Source: Deltaproteobacteria bacterium
Lineage (GTDB): Bacteria > Myxococcota_A > UBA796 > JAFGLY01
Length of the DNA: 48,761 nucleotides
Direction: 5' to 3'
Assembly: GCA_016927815.1 (NCBI GenBank)
Contig: JAFGLY010000158.1
Coordinates: 1-48,761 of the forward strand
The translations under genes and the position numbers were made by a program. Below the pieces are notes generated by a model. It was not told the origin of the DNA, ran no database searches, and was given only the letters and a program-made list of their open reading frames with translations. This document shows, piece after piece, positions 7,486 to 15,648 of this stretch; the stretch's first letter is position 1; each line of letters begins with the position of its first letter.

Positions 7486-8987
7486 CGCGGTTCCTCCTGG
7501 CCATCCTGCTGACCCTCGCGGGCTGCGCCTCGGACCTCTCGCCGGTGCCGGGCACCGCGGTCCGCATCTCCGAGCCCGAGCAGGGCAAGGACACCGATCT
7601 CAAGCTCCGCTTCTTCACCAGCGAGTCGGACTGCGCCGCCCTCGATCCCGCGGATCGCCCGCACTGCCTGCCCTGGGTGGATCGTGCGAGCGGAGAGGTC
7701 CACCTGGCCTTCCGGTTCTTCCTGGGCGCGGATGTCTGGCCCGTTCCCATCACCCGGGACGAGGTCGAGGTCCTGCACCAGGGCTCGGTGATCCAGGAGG
7801 GCCAGAACGAGCAGTCCCTGGACCTCGTCCCCCACGATCCGGTCCGTGCGCAGCAGCTCTTCATCGTGCTGATCGACGGCTCCGCCTCCATGAACGAACC
7901 CGTCCAGCACCCCCGCATCGAGCGGGTCCGCGCCGCCCTTCTCACCGACGGCGTGGTCCACGCCTTCTTTCCGGAACAGGTGCGGACCGGCGTCCTGTTG
8001 CTGGCCTTCACCGGCAGCCAGGTCCGCCCGGTGGGAGGCGAGATGAAGGTGATCGAGCGGCCCAGGGAGTACCGCCGCCTGGTCCGCAACGAGCTTGCGG
8101 CTCAAGGGGGCTACACCCACCTCTACAACGCCGTGCGCTACGCCACGGGGCCCCTGCTCACCGACGTGCCTCAGGTTCGCTCCTTCCTCCAGGCGGCCAA
8201 CGCCACGCCCACCGTCATCGCGCTCACCGACGGGTTCAACAACGAGGCCCGGGACGACACCTGCGGCCGGAACGCCCCCCGCCTCGAGGCCCTCCTCGAG
8301 CACCTCGTGGAGGTCCGCCACGGCGAGGGGGACCTGCGGACGCGACCGCAGGTCTTCACCGTGGGGCTGGGCCGGCCCTTCCACCCCTCCTTCGAGCTCC
8401 CGGATCGCCGCGAGCGGGTGGACCCTGCCCTGCTGTGCAGAAGGAAGTACGTGAACGCCCCCATCGACGGGTACCTGGAGGCCGCCGGGATCGACAACGC
8501 CAGCCTGACCTGGATCGCCGACGCCGGAGGCGGACGCGCCTACGTCAAGCAGGACGCCACCGGGCTGGGGGAGGCCTTCCAGGCGGCGGCTGCAGAACGG
8601 TATGAGTGGTTCGAGGCCCGCTATCGGCTCGATCCGTTCTACCTCCGCCGCTCCTTCCGTACCACCGTACGCCTCCTGGCCTTCGCCAACGCCGAGGCCT
8701 CGGTCCGGATCCATCCGTCGGGGTGGTTCGACGGACCGCCCGGCATGCCTCAAGCCGACGGCTGGACCTCCCGCTCCTCGCTGCGCCAGACCACCGGCCT
8801 GGTGCTGCCGCTCCTCGGGCTTTTCCTGACGTTCGGCCTGCTGCCGCCCGCGTTCTTCAACGCCCGTCGGATCCTCGGCGGTCGGATTCGGGGGCAGGCA
8901 CCGCGTCCCACCTCGGCCGGTGCGCCCCTTCCACCCGGGACGCCGCCGCAAGGACCGACCAGAACCCCACCTCCGGTTTCCGGTTAG
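7482..8987 (+). CDS. Von Willebrand factor A (VWA) domain lipoprotein
   Basis: A 501-residue protein. The first 15 residues form a lipoprotein signal with lipobox LAGC. A VWA domain follows, with strand LFIVLIDGSASMN carrying the metal-binding DxSxS (MIDAS) motif, a threonine in GGYTHLYNAV and an aspartate in TVIALTDGFNN. Near the C-terminus is a TM helix (LVLPLLGLFLTFGLLPPAFF), then a basic, Pro-rich tail. VWA domains of this type mediate metal-dependent protein contacts. A lipid anchor plus a C-terminal TM would leave the tail in the cytoplasm, so the protein could link the periplasm to cytoplasmic partners. The start is fixed by the ATGA overlap with the upstream gene. Confidence 0.85.
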   Translation: MTRFLLAILLTLAGCASDLSPVPGTAVRISEPEQGKDTDLKLRFFTSESDCAALDPADRPHCLPWVDRASGEVHLAFRFFLGADVWPVPITRDEVEVLHQGSVIQEGQNEQSLDLVPHDPVRAQQLFIVLIDGSASMNEPVQHPRIERVRAALLTDGVVHAFFPEQVRTGVLLLAFTGSQVRPVGGEMKVIERPREYRRLVRNELAAQGGYTHLYNAVRYATGPLLTDVPQVRSFLQAANATPTVIALTDGFNNEARDDTCGRNAPRLEALLEHLVEVRHGEGDLRTRPQVFTVGLGRPFHPSFELPDRRERVDPALLCRRKYVNAPIDGYLEAAGIDNASLTWIADAGGGRAYVKQDATGLGEAFQAAAAERYEWFEARYRLDPFYLRRSFRTTVRLLAFANAEASVRIHPSGWFDGPPGMPQADGWTSRSSLRQTTGLVLPLLGLFLTFGLLPPAFFNARRILGGRIRGQAPRPTSAGAPLPPGTPPQGPTRTPPPVSG

Positions 8988-9076
8988 TCTACCGGTTGCC
9001 GCCGCAGGGACTCCTGCCGTACCATCCGACCGACCCGACGAGGATCTTCGCTGCAGGTGGCGAGGAGAGGCTGCAC

Positions 9077-11185
9077 GTGGGCCGCACCATCCGCAACTAC
9101 GACATCATCCGGCCGCTCGGAGAGGGGCGCTTCGGCGAGGTCCTGCTCGCCGTCGGCGAGGTGCCTGGCCGCGGAGCCCTCCCCGCGCGCCGCCGCGTGG
9201 TGGCCATCAAGAAGCTCCGCGACACGACCCACCCCGAGGCCGCGCGGCTGCTGCTCCAGGAGTTCGCGCTCCTCGACCAGGTCAAGCACCGGTCCATCGT
9301 GCGGGTGCTCGAGTACCTCCCGAACGAGCACGCGGTCGTCATGGAGGCGATTCAGGGCGCCAACCTCCGGGAGGTCCTCGACAGCTGCGCCAAGGCGCAC
9401 GAGCAGGTCTTCACCGAGGCGGCGGTGGAGATCGCCTGCGAGATCGCGGACGCGCTGTACCAGGCCTACACCACGCCCGGCGACAACGGCGAGGCCCTTC
9501 ACCTGGTCCACCGGGACCTGAAGCCCGAGAACGTGATGCTCACCCCCCAGGGGGAGGTGAAGATCCTCGACTTCGGGCTGGCCCGGGTGGACAACACCGA
9601 CTTCGCCCGCGAGGATCCCGGCCGGATCCGGGGAACCCCCGTCTACATGGCCCCCGAGCAGGCCCGCGGAGAGGTGCCGGACCACCGCACCGACCTGTTC
9701 GCGCTCGGCCTCATCACCTACGAACTGCTCCTCAACCGGCCCGCCTACCGCGTGCCGGAGCGATCCCTGGACCCGGTGGCCGAGGTCCTCGACGCGGTCG
9801 AGCGGGCCGACCTCCAGGACCGCATCGCCGAACTGGAGAGCAAGATTCCGGCGATGGGGCGCATCATCGCGCGTTGCCTGCAGGCACGGCCCCAGAACCG
9901 CTACCAGGACGGCCACGAACTCCTGGTGGACTTGAGGCGGCAGCTCTACCGGGACCGCGGGGCCTACCTCAAGGAGTTCTGCGACTTCTTCTTCGGATCG
10001 CTCCACCCCCTCGAGCCGTTCCCGGCGGCCGACGAGGTCGAGGCCGGCTCCGGCCGAGGCCGCAGGCTCTCGATCCAGGAACGCCTGCAGCGCTCCATGG
10101 ACCGGGAGCGGACCGCTCCGCCGCCCGCGCGTCCGCCCCCGCCGCCGGCCCCCGCACCGCAGGGCGGGCCGCCGGCCGCACCCTTCCAGAGCCGTGCGAA
10201 GCCCGTGGTCCTCCCGCCAGCCGGGTCGCCCCCACCCCCCCGACCGCCACCCACGCCGGCTGGGCGAAGGGTCAAGGAGGTCGGGCGCCGCGCCCCGGAC
10301 GAGACGGGCATGCTCAAGATCCTCCCGGTGAACCAGATGGGCACGGCCGAGGGGAGCGGCGGCGAGCAGAGCGCCACGTCGTTCTTCGCCATCCCCGCGC
10401 CCAAGGCCGAGCGGCGCACCGAGCCCGCGCCCCCGCCGGCCGCTCCGATCCCTCCGCCTGGGTCCCCGTCTCCCGTGGCCCCTCCGCCCGGCCGGGTTCA
10501 GGGCCCGACCGCCCCCGGGGTTCCCCAGGCCCTCGTCCAGGGGCCGGTGGCTCCGGGGTCTCCGTCGGGCGGCAGCCCCTTCCAGGTGGCGGCCGGCCCC
10601 ATGGCTCCACCCCCCGAGGCCGAATCCCACAGGCGGGTCAACTCCTACCGCGTCTACGCCATCATCCTGGCGGTGATCGTCCTCACGTGCGCCGCGGTCG
10701 TGGCTGCCATCTGGTTCCGGCCCTCCAAGGAGGATTCCGCGCCGGCGGCCCAGAGCGAGAGGGTTCCGACCGAGGTCGCCGCGGTCGCACCCTCCCGCAA
10801 AGCGCGGCAGCAGGACACCGCCGAACCGTCCCTGCCCGCCGCGCCCCCCCCTCGGGCCGCCACGAGAAAGGCCGCCAGCAGCACCCGGACTGCGTCCAGC
10901 GCCTCCGCACCGTCGGCGCCCAAGGCGGCCGCCGCGCCCCGCGGACCGGCCTCCCTCTCGGTCGTGCTCACGGACAACTCCCCGGCCACCGCCGTGGAGG
11001 TGGTCTGCCCGAGCGGGTTCCGCCAGCGGGTGGGCCTCTCGGGCGGCCGCGCCTCGGTCCCCGGCGTCCCGATCGAGTCCTGCACCCTGTACTTCAAGGG
11101 CCCCGCCACCGCGCAGTTCAGCCCGGTACGCGGCGGACAGTCGGTGTCCTGCCGCATCCAGGGATCGACCGCCGTCTGCCAGTAG
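9077..11185 (+). CDS. Transmembrane Ser/Thr protein kinase (Hanks type)
   Basis: A 702-residue kinase starting at GTG 9077 behind a strong GAGGAGAGG ribosome site. Kinase motifs are complete: G-loop GEGRFGEV (15-22), VAIK lysine at 45, HRDLKPEN (145-152), DFG (165-167) and an APEQ in the P+1 region. After the kinase come a long Pro/Ala-rich stretch, a single TM helix near 525-545 (YAIILAVIVLTCAAVVAAIW) and a small C-terminal extracytoplasmic beta domain with cysteines (VVCPSGFRQRV, SCRIQG), similar in style to PEGA domains. This is the PknB-like layout of a cytoplasmic kinase with an outside sensor. Likely substrates are threonines on partners read by the FHA-like proteins nearby. It lies 89 bases downstream of the VWA gene in the same direction. 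Confidence 0.92.
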   Translation: MGRTIRNYDIIRPLGEGRFGEVLLAVGEVPGRGALPARRRVVAIKKLRDTTHPEAARLLLQEFALLDQVKHRSIVRVLEYLPNEHAVVMEAIQGANLREVLDSCAKAHEQVFTEAAVEIACEIADALYQAYTTPGDNGEALHLVHRDLKPENVMLTPQGEVKILDFGLARVDNTDFAREDPGRIRGTPVYMAPEQARGEVPDHRTDLFALGLITYELLLNRPAYRVPERSLDPVAEVLDAVERADLQDRIAELESKIPAMGRIIARCLQARPQNRYQDGHELLVDLRRQLYRDRGAYLKEFCDFFFGSLHPLEPFPAADEVEAGSGRGRRLSIQERLQRSMDRERTAPPPARPPPPPAPAPQGGPPAAPFQSRAKPVVLPPAGSPPPPRPPPTPAGRRVKEVGRRAPDETGMLKILPVNQMGTAEGSGGEQSATSFFAIPAPKAERRTEPAPPPAAPIPPPGSPSPVAPPPGRVQGPTAPGVPQALVQGPVAPGSPSGGSPFQVAAGPMAPPPEAESHRRVNSYRVYAIILAVIVLTCAAVVAAIWFRPSKEDSAPAAQSERVPTEVAAVAPSRKARQQDTAEPSLPAAPPPRAATRKAASSTRTASSASAPSAPKAAAAPRGPASLSVVLTDNSPATAVEVVCPSGFRQRVGLSGGRASVPGVPIESCTLYFKGPATAQFSPVRGGQSVSCRIQGSTAVCQ

Positions 11186-11194
11186 GAGAAGCCC

Positions 11195-13099
11195 ATGTCG
11201 TGGAGATGGTTCGTCCCCCTCCTGGTCCTCTTCGGGTCCGTACCCCGCCTCGCCTCGGCGACCGACGGCCCCTCGCCCATGCCTGCCAGTGCCGCTGCCA
11301 AGGGCGAGGCAGACGAGGGAGGCCCCAAGGAGGCATCGGACGAGGAGCGGGAGAAGGCCGCGGCGGAGGAGCGCAAGAAGAAGGACCGCATGGCCCGCGT
11401 GATCGTGCTCCGCTGGAAGGACACCCGGACGGACTACCTGGACGACACGGTCCGGCGAAACGTCCGGTCCCGGATCGACCGGCCCGACGCGCTGTTCTTC
11501 CCCGAAATGGACCTCTACCAGAACGGGCGGAAGCTCAAGGACAAGACCGTGGTGCCGGCCATGCAGCCGGCGCGGGTCCCCGACGCCAACCTCCCGCCCG
11601 TGTCCGCTGCCACCCAGGAGGTGGCCGCCCTGTCCTACAACGCCCTCAAGCCCCACGAGTGGGGCCTGAAGGCCCAGGAGCTCGCCCAGCTGGCCGAGTC
11701 CATCTGGTTCGTGGACCGCAAGGAGCTTCGCGAGCCGCTGTTCGGGCTCTACACGATGATCGGAAAGGCGGCCGAGAACGCGAACAACCCATCTCCGCCC
11801 TTCTTCGAGTACATCGGAGGCCAGTCGGTCAACTACTACTGGTACCTCGCCGCGTGCCTGGCCCAGCAGGACCCGGCGGTGATGGGCAAGGTCGCCGACT
11901 CGGACATCGCGGCCACGCTCAAGTACTACCTGGACCAGCTCCAGCAGGGCGCCTACCCCACCATCAAGGTGGACTTCGAGCTCGACGACAGCTGGGATGC
12001 CGAGGCGTTCGACAAGACCTGGGAGATCCTGTTCAACGGCATGCCGGTCGTTCCCGACGAGAACGCCCAGGTCCCGGTGTTCCTCGGCCGCACCGACATC
12101 TACCTGAAGCGCAAGGACACCGGGCACGGCCTGTCCGAGCGCCTCGAGGTCACCAAGCTCGACGACAAGTTCTACCCGGTCATGCAGAACGCCCGGAAGC
12201 GGATGGGCATCGATTTCATCGACCAGCTCTTCTTGCATCCCAACGAGTGCTCCCCCGAGCTGGACGGCGACATCCTCACCTACCTCTCCATCTACGCCCG
12301 GCTGCACGCGTCCTCGGACGTGTACGTCTCGGTGCCCCAGTTCGGGAACGCCAACAAGGTCTTGATCTGGCGCTACGACCGCAAGAACGGGGGCCTCAAC
12401 CTGGTGGGCGGCAGTGGGGAGGGGTTCCCGGTGCGCTTCGCCGCCGTCTTCTCCACGGGGGCGTTCTTCAACGGCGCCTCGCCCTCGTTCGACCCGGCCT
12501 GGGGCGAGGGCAACAGCAGCCTCGCGCCGGACGATCTCACGGACCCGGACCAACTGGACGTCGACCTGCTCCGAGGCCTGGTCCCCTTCTCGTTCGAACT
12601 CCGCGTCCACTACAGCCGCCTCATGGTAAATGGGGGCTTCGAGGCGGGTTACAACGTATCGAGCGACGCCGATGGCTTCTGGGAGTACTACCAGACGGAC
12701 GGCGACACGCGGGTGGTGTCGGGGTGCTCGTACACCTCCGAAGGCGCTCTCGAGTGCGACGCGCCCGAGGAGGCCCTGCACCAGGAGACCTTCAACCGGA
12801 ACCTCTGGCTCGGGCTGGGGGTCCTCCTGGGGAGCGACGCCGGGATCGGGTTCGGACCGCGCATCGCGCTGCGCATGGGATTCACCAACCTGCCTCACGC
12901 CTTCCAACCCGAATTGAACGTCGGCTGGGCCCTCCAGCCGCCGATGCCCGCCGGCAAGAACCGCATGCGCCCGCTCGTGGACGTGAACCTGCGGGGGGGG
13001 GCCTCGGTGGCTCGGGAGAGGAGCCTCCAGATGGAAGCCGGGGGGAGCACCGTGATCCCCGTCCTCGGCCTGACCGCGGGCGTGGGCAGCACGTTCTAG
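11195..13099 (+). CDS. Secreted protein of unknown function, possible outer-membrane C-terminus
   Basis: A 634-residue protein with a clear signal peptide (WFVPLLVLFGSVPRLASA), then a charged, coiled-coil-prone stretch rich in Glu/Lys (about 40-65) and a large body with no recognised family. The last roughly 230 residues contain alternating beta-strand patterns (PFSFELRVHYSRLMVNGGF, LWLGLGVLLGSDAGIGFG, RIALRMGF, LNVGWALQP) and end in VGSTF, a terminal Phe typical of outer-membrane beta-barrels. The ATG has AGGAG upstream and sits 9 bases after the kinase stop, so the two are in one operon. Interaction with the kinase's outer domain is an inference from position only. Confidence 0.7.
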   Translation: MSWRWFVPLLVLFGSVPRLASATDGPSPMPASAAAKGEADEGGPKEASDEEREKAAAEERKKKDRMARVIVLRWKDTRTDYLDDTVRRNVRSRIDRPDALFFPEMDLYQNGRKLKDKTVVPAMQPARVPDANLPPVSAATQEVAALSYNALKPHEWGLKAQELAQLAESIWFVDRKELREPLFGLYTMIGKAAENANNPSPPFFEYIGGQSVNYYWYLAACLAQQDPAVMGKVADSDIAATLKYYLDQLQQGAYPTIKVDFELDDSWDAEAFDKTWEILFNGMPVVPDENAQVPVFLGRTDIYLKRKDTGHGLSERLEVTKLDDKFYPVMQNARKRMGIDFIDQLFLHPNECSPELDGDILTYLSIYARLHASSDVYVSVPQFGNANKVLIWRYDRKNGGLNLVGGSGEGFPVRFAAVFSTGAFFNGASPSFDPAWGEGNSSLAPDDLTDPDQLDVDLLRGLVPFSFELRVHYSRLMVNGGFEAGYNVSSDADGFWEYYQTDGDTRVVSGCSYTSEGALECDAPEEALHQETFNRNLWLGLGVLLGSDAGIGFGPRIALRMGFTNLPHAFQPELNVGWALQPPMPAGKNRMRPLVDVNLRGGASVARERSLQMEAGGSTVIPVLGLTAGVGSTF

Positions 13100-13111
13100 G
13101 CGCTCGTTCGC

Positions 13112-14617
13112 ATGCCGCAGCCCTCTGCCCTCGCGCGTGGGATCCCGGCGGCCTGCATTGCCTGCCTCCTCTCGGCAGCCCGGCCCGCCGGGGCCGCGCC
13201 GACCGTGCTCTGGCTGGGTTCCGAGGCCCCACCCGCGGAGGTCCGGACGCGGCTGGAGAGCACGACCGGGCCGGTCGTGCACCTGCCCGGATCGGCCATC
13301 GCCTGGCCCGCGCACCCCCCGGGCCTGGAGGAGGCGTCGGCGCTCCGCGTGCTGGGCGACGCCGTGGACGACGCCCGCAGCCGCTGGGACGACTTCGACG
13401 TGGAACGGGGCATCGTCTGGCAGATCGGGAAGGCGCTCCAGGAGGTGTCCTGGCTGGGCGGCGAGGAGGATCGCGTACTCCTCCGAGAGGCGCTGGTTCT
13501 CCAGGGGAGCGCGCTGTACTGGGCCTTCCCTCCGGACCGTGCCGATCGGGAGGAGGCAGCGGTCCCGTTCCTCTTCCCCAGCGGCTCGGAGCTGTGGAAC
13601 GGCCCCTGGGTGGACGCTCTGGCTCTGGATCCGGACCGGGCGTGGACCCGAACGGATTTCCCCGACCAGACCTCCTACGAGGCTTTTTTGCAGCTGCGCT
13701 CTCGCATCCAGGCCCTCCCCCCGGCCCGGATCACGGCTCCGGACCTTCCGCCCGGAACGGACCTCGTGGTAGACGGTCGGCCGGTGGCCGATCCGGCAGA
13801 GCCCTCGCTCGTCCTCCCGGGTCACCACCGGATCCAGGTGGGCCTGGCGGGCGAGATCGCCGGACCGGGCCTGGTCCGGCTCCAGCCCGGAGAGACCCGG
13901 GTGCTCTCCGGTACCGTGTCCCGCGCCGACCTCGACCGGGCGGGCCACAGCATCCTCACCAACCACCCCCGCGCCGTACCCGAAGGGGTGAAGGCGGCCT
14001 TGGAGGCGTGGCGCAGAATTCGGGGCGGCGACCCGGTCTGGCTGGCGACCTGGCCGGGTCACGGAACCCCGGCGCTCCTGGCGCTCGCCGGCGACGACCC
14101 CTGGGCTCCCGTTTCGTTCCCGGACCCCTGGCTGGGCCTCCTGGAGGCGCGCCTGGGCGCCGGCTGCATCCGGAGCGATTCCTTCGTGGAGGCCGACCTC
14201 GACGACCGGGTCGTCCCGGCGGGCAGCTTCGGCGTTGCCGGCGAGTTCGCATGGCGGTCGTTCCTCCTGCGGGCCGAGGTCGATGCCCTCGCGGGGGCCG
14301 GACACGTCTCCTACGGAACCAGCGACGTGGGCACGGATCGGACGACCCCCGTGCTGGTCCGGGTGGCCGTGGCCCCGGGGCTCTACCTCGTGCCGCCGCG
14401 CCCGTGGGGATGGCCCTGGCACGTGGCCCTTCCCGTGGGTCTCCTCACCCCGGCCCACGTCGGGGGGGGCCTGGAGACCGGTCTCGGCATCCCCATGGGT
14501 CGTGCCCAATGGATCCGGACCACGTTCGAGGTCTGGTTCGGGAGCGCCCGGGCCGGCTTCCGGGGTACCTCGGCGACCACCGCCGTCCTGCGCGTCGGGT
14601 ACGCATGGAGGCTGTAG
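13112..14617 (+). CDS. Secreted protein with beta-barrel-like C-terminus
   Basis: A 501-residue protein with a signal peptide (ACIACLLSAARPAGA). The N-terminal half resembles the periplasmic protein at 42944-44128 in general layout: a helical opening region, a YWAFPP segment, then a beta segment in which LVVDGRPV and LPGHHRIQVGL are PEGA-like. The C-terminal roughly 200 residues are strand-rich (AWRSFLLRAEVDALAG, LVRVAVAPGLYLV, WIRTTFEVWFGSA, TAVLRVGYAWRL) and end in an aromatic/hydrophobic strand, as outer-membrane proteins do. No enzymatic motif is visible. It starts 12 bases after the previous stop, in the same operon. Its function is unknown. Confidence 0.7.
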   Translation: MPQPSALARGIPAACIACLLSAARPAGAAPTVLWLGSEAPPAEVRTRLESTTGPVVHLPGSAIAWPAHPPGLEEASALRVLGDAVDDARSRWDDFDVERGIVWQIGKALQEVSWLGGEEDRVLLREALVLQGSALYWAFPPDRADREEAAVPFLFPSGSELWNGPWVDALALDPDRAWTRTDFPDQTSYEAFLQLRSRIQALPPARITAPDLPPGTDLVVDGRPVADPAEPSLVLPGHHRIQVGLAGEIAGPGLVRLQPGETRVLSGTVSRADLDRAGHSILTNHPRAVPEGVKAALEAWRRIRGGDPVWLATWPGHGTPALLALAGDDPWAPVSFPDPWLGLLEARLGAGCIRSDSFVEADLDDRVVPAGSFGVAGEFAWRSFLLRAEVDALAGAGHVSYGTSDVGTDRTTPVLVRVAVAPGLYLVPPRPWGWPWHVALPVGLLTPAHVGGGLETGLGIPMGRAQWIRTTFEVWFGSARAGFRGTSATTAVLRVGYAWRL

Positions 14618-14663
14618 GCTGTAGGTTCTGCTTGCCGGGTTAGGGCGGGCTCCGAGGTGTTCC

Positions 14664-15641
14664 ATGCCACGCGTTGCGCTCCTGATCGCGCTCCTCGCCG
14701 CCCCTCCCTCCGAGGCAGGGCCCCTCAACTGGCGCTGGAACGTGGACCAGCCGGTCCGCTGGCACACCGAGACGGTGACGCTCACGCCCTGGGGCATCTG
14801 GTACCTTTCCATGGAGAACCTCGAAGCCCGCGCGATCCAGACGAACCTCGTGGTGGACATGACCTGCACCCCCACGGAGGCCTCGGCGTCCAAGTGGTAC
14901 ATCCGCTGCGTGCTCGACGACGTGGCGCTGTCCGGTACGGCCGCACAGGGCGAGGAGCAGAAGCTCGACGCCATCTTCGACGAGTACGAGCGGGCGTTCG
15001 CGGGATCCTCGGCGGACTTCTCGTTCACCGCCTCAGGCCGCATCCGGTCGCTCGACCTGGACGCCTTCGAGAAGACCACCTCGCGTTCGCGGGACGTCGA
15101 GGAGGTGATGCGCTTGACGCTCCTGCGGGCCTTCGCTCTCCTCGAGTTCGAACTGCCCGGGAAGGCGATCCGGGACGGCGCCCACTGGAACCAGAAGGGA
15201 ACTCCCCTTCTCATGGCCCTGCGCTCCTCCCAGGGAACCGCGGGCGGGATCTCGCTTCGACACAAGGTGGTGACCCGGGAGGGGGACATCGCCGTGTTCG
15301 AGACCGAGGGTCGGGCCACCGTGACCCCCGGCGCCACGGTGGAGGCGAACGGAGCCGTGCTCACGAGCCTGATGCTGGCGGGTCAAGGCCGCTTCGACAC
15401 CTCGCTCGGGCTCCTCGAGTACCGGGAGTACCTGGCCCAGGCGGAACGGACCGCGGGTTCCTCCCACGCGCTCCCGGCGATCCAGTTCAAGGAGCTGGGC
15501 ACCCTCGAGCGGATCGATCCGCCGCTGCCTGAAGCCTCGCGACCCGTGCCCGTGTCCCCCGCGCCGCCGCCAGAGCCCGAGACGGTTCCGGATCTCCAGC
15601 CCGCCGACCCTCCGGCCCAGGGCCACGCCCCGTCCCCCTAG
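14664..15641 (+). CDS. Secreted hypothetical protein
   Basis: A 325-residue protein with a short signal peptide (RVALLIALLAAPPSEA), a body alternating strands and helices (WRWNVDQPVRWHTETVTL, NLVVDMTCTP, ADFSFTASGRIRSLDL), two cysteines and a Pro-rich tail of about 40 residues (VSPAPPPEPETVPDLQ). The repeated DFSFTASG / RATVTPGATVEANG style suggests a beta-sandwich or lipid-binding-like fold, but no family is recognised. It is the last gene of the plus-strand series starting at 6421 and converges on the AAA+ ATPase with a gap of only 7 bases. Confidence 0.7.
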   Translation: MPRVALLIALLAAPPSEAGPLNWRWNVDQPVRWHTETVTLTPWGIWYLSMENLEARAIQTNLVVDMTCTPTEASASKWYIRCVLDDVALSGTAAQGEEQKLDAIFDEYERAFAGSSADFSFTASGRIRSLDLDAFEKTTSRSRDVEEVMRLTLLRAFALLEFELPGKAIRDGAHWNQKGTPLLMALRSSQGTAGGISLRHKVVTREGDIAVFETEGRATVTPGATVEANGAVLTSLMLAGQGRFDTSLGLLEYREYLAQAERTAGSSHALPAIQFKELGTLERIDPPLPEASRPVPVSPAPPPEPETVPDLQPADPPAQGHAPSP

Positions 15642-15648
15642 GCCAGCC

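Noticed and set aside
10100-10620. Collagen-like or repeat protein region
   Set aside because: The Pro/Ala-rich sequence is the linker between kinase and TM helix, common in such kinases, and shows no regular repeat unit.
8920-14643. A 1907-residue open frame on the plus strand
   Set aside because: It is an alternate frame of the VWA, kinase and secreted-protein genes, dominated by Arg, Pro and Gly, with no conserved motif.
8984-15364. A 2126-residue open frame on the minus strand
   Set aside because: It is antisense to the kinase and three secreted-protein genes, has no recognisable domain and a composition typical of shadows in GC-rich DNA, where stop codons are rare.
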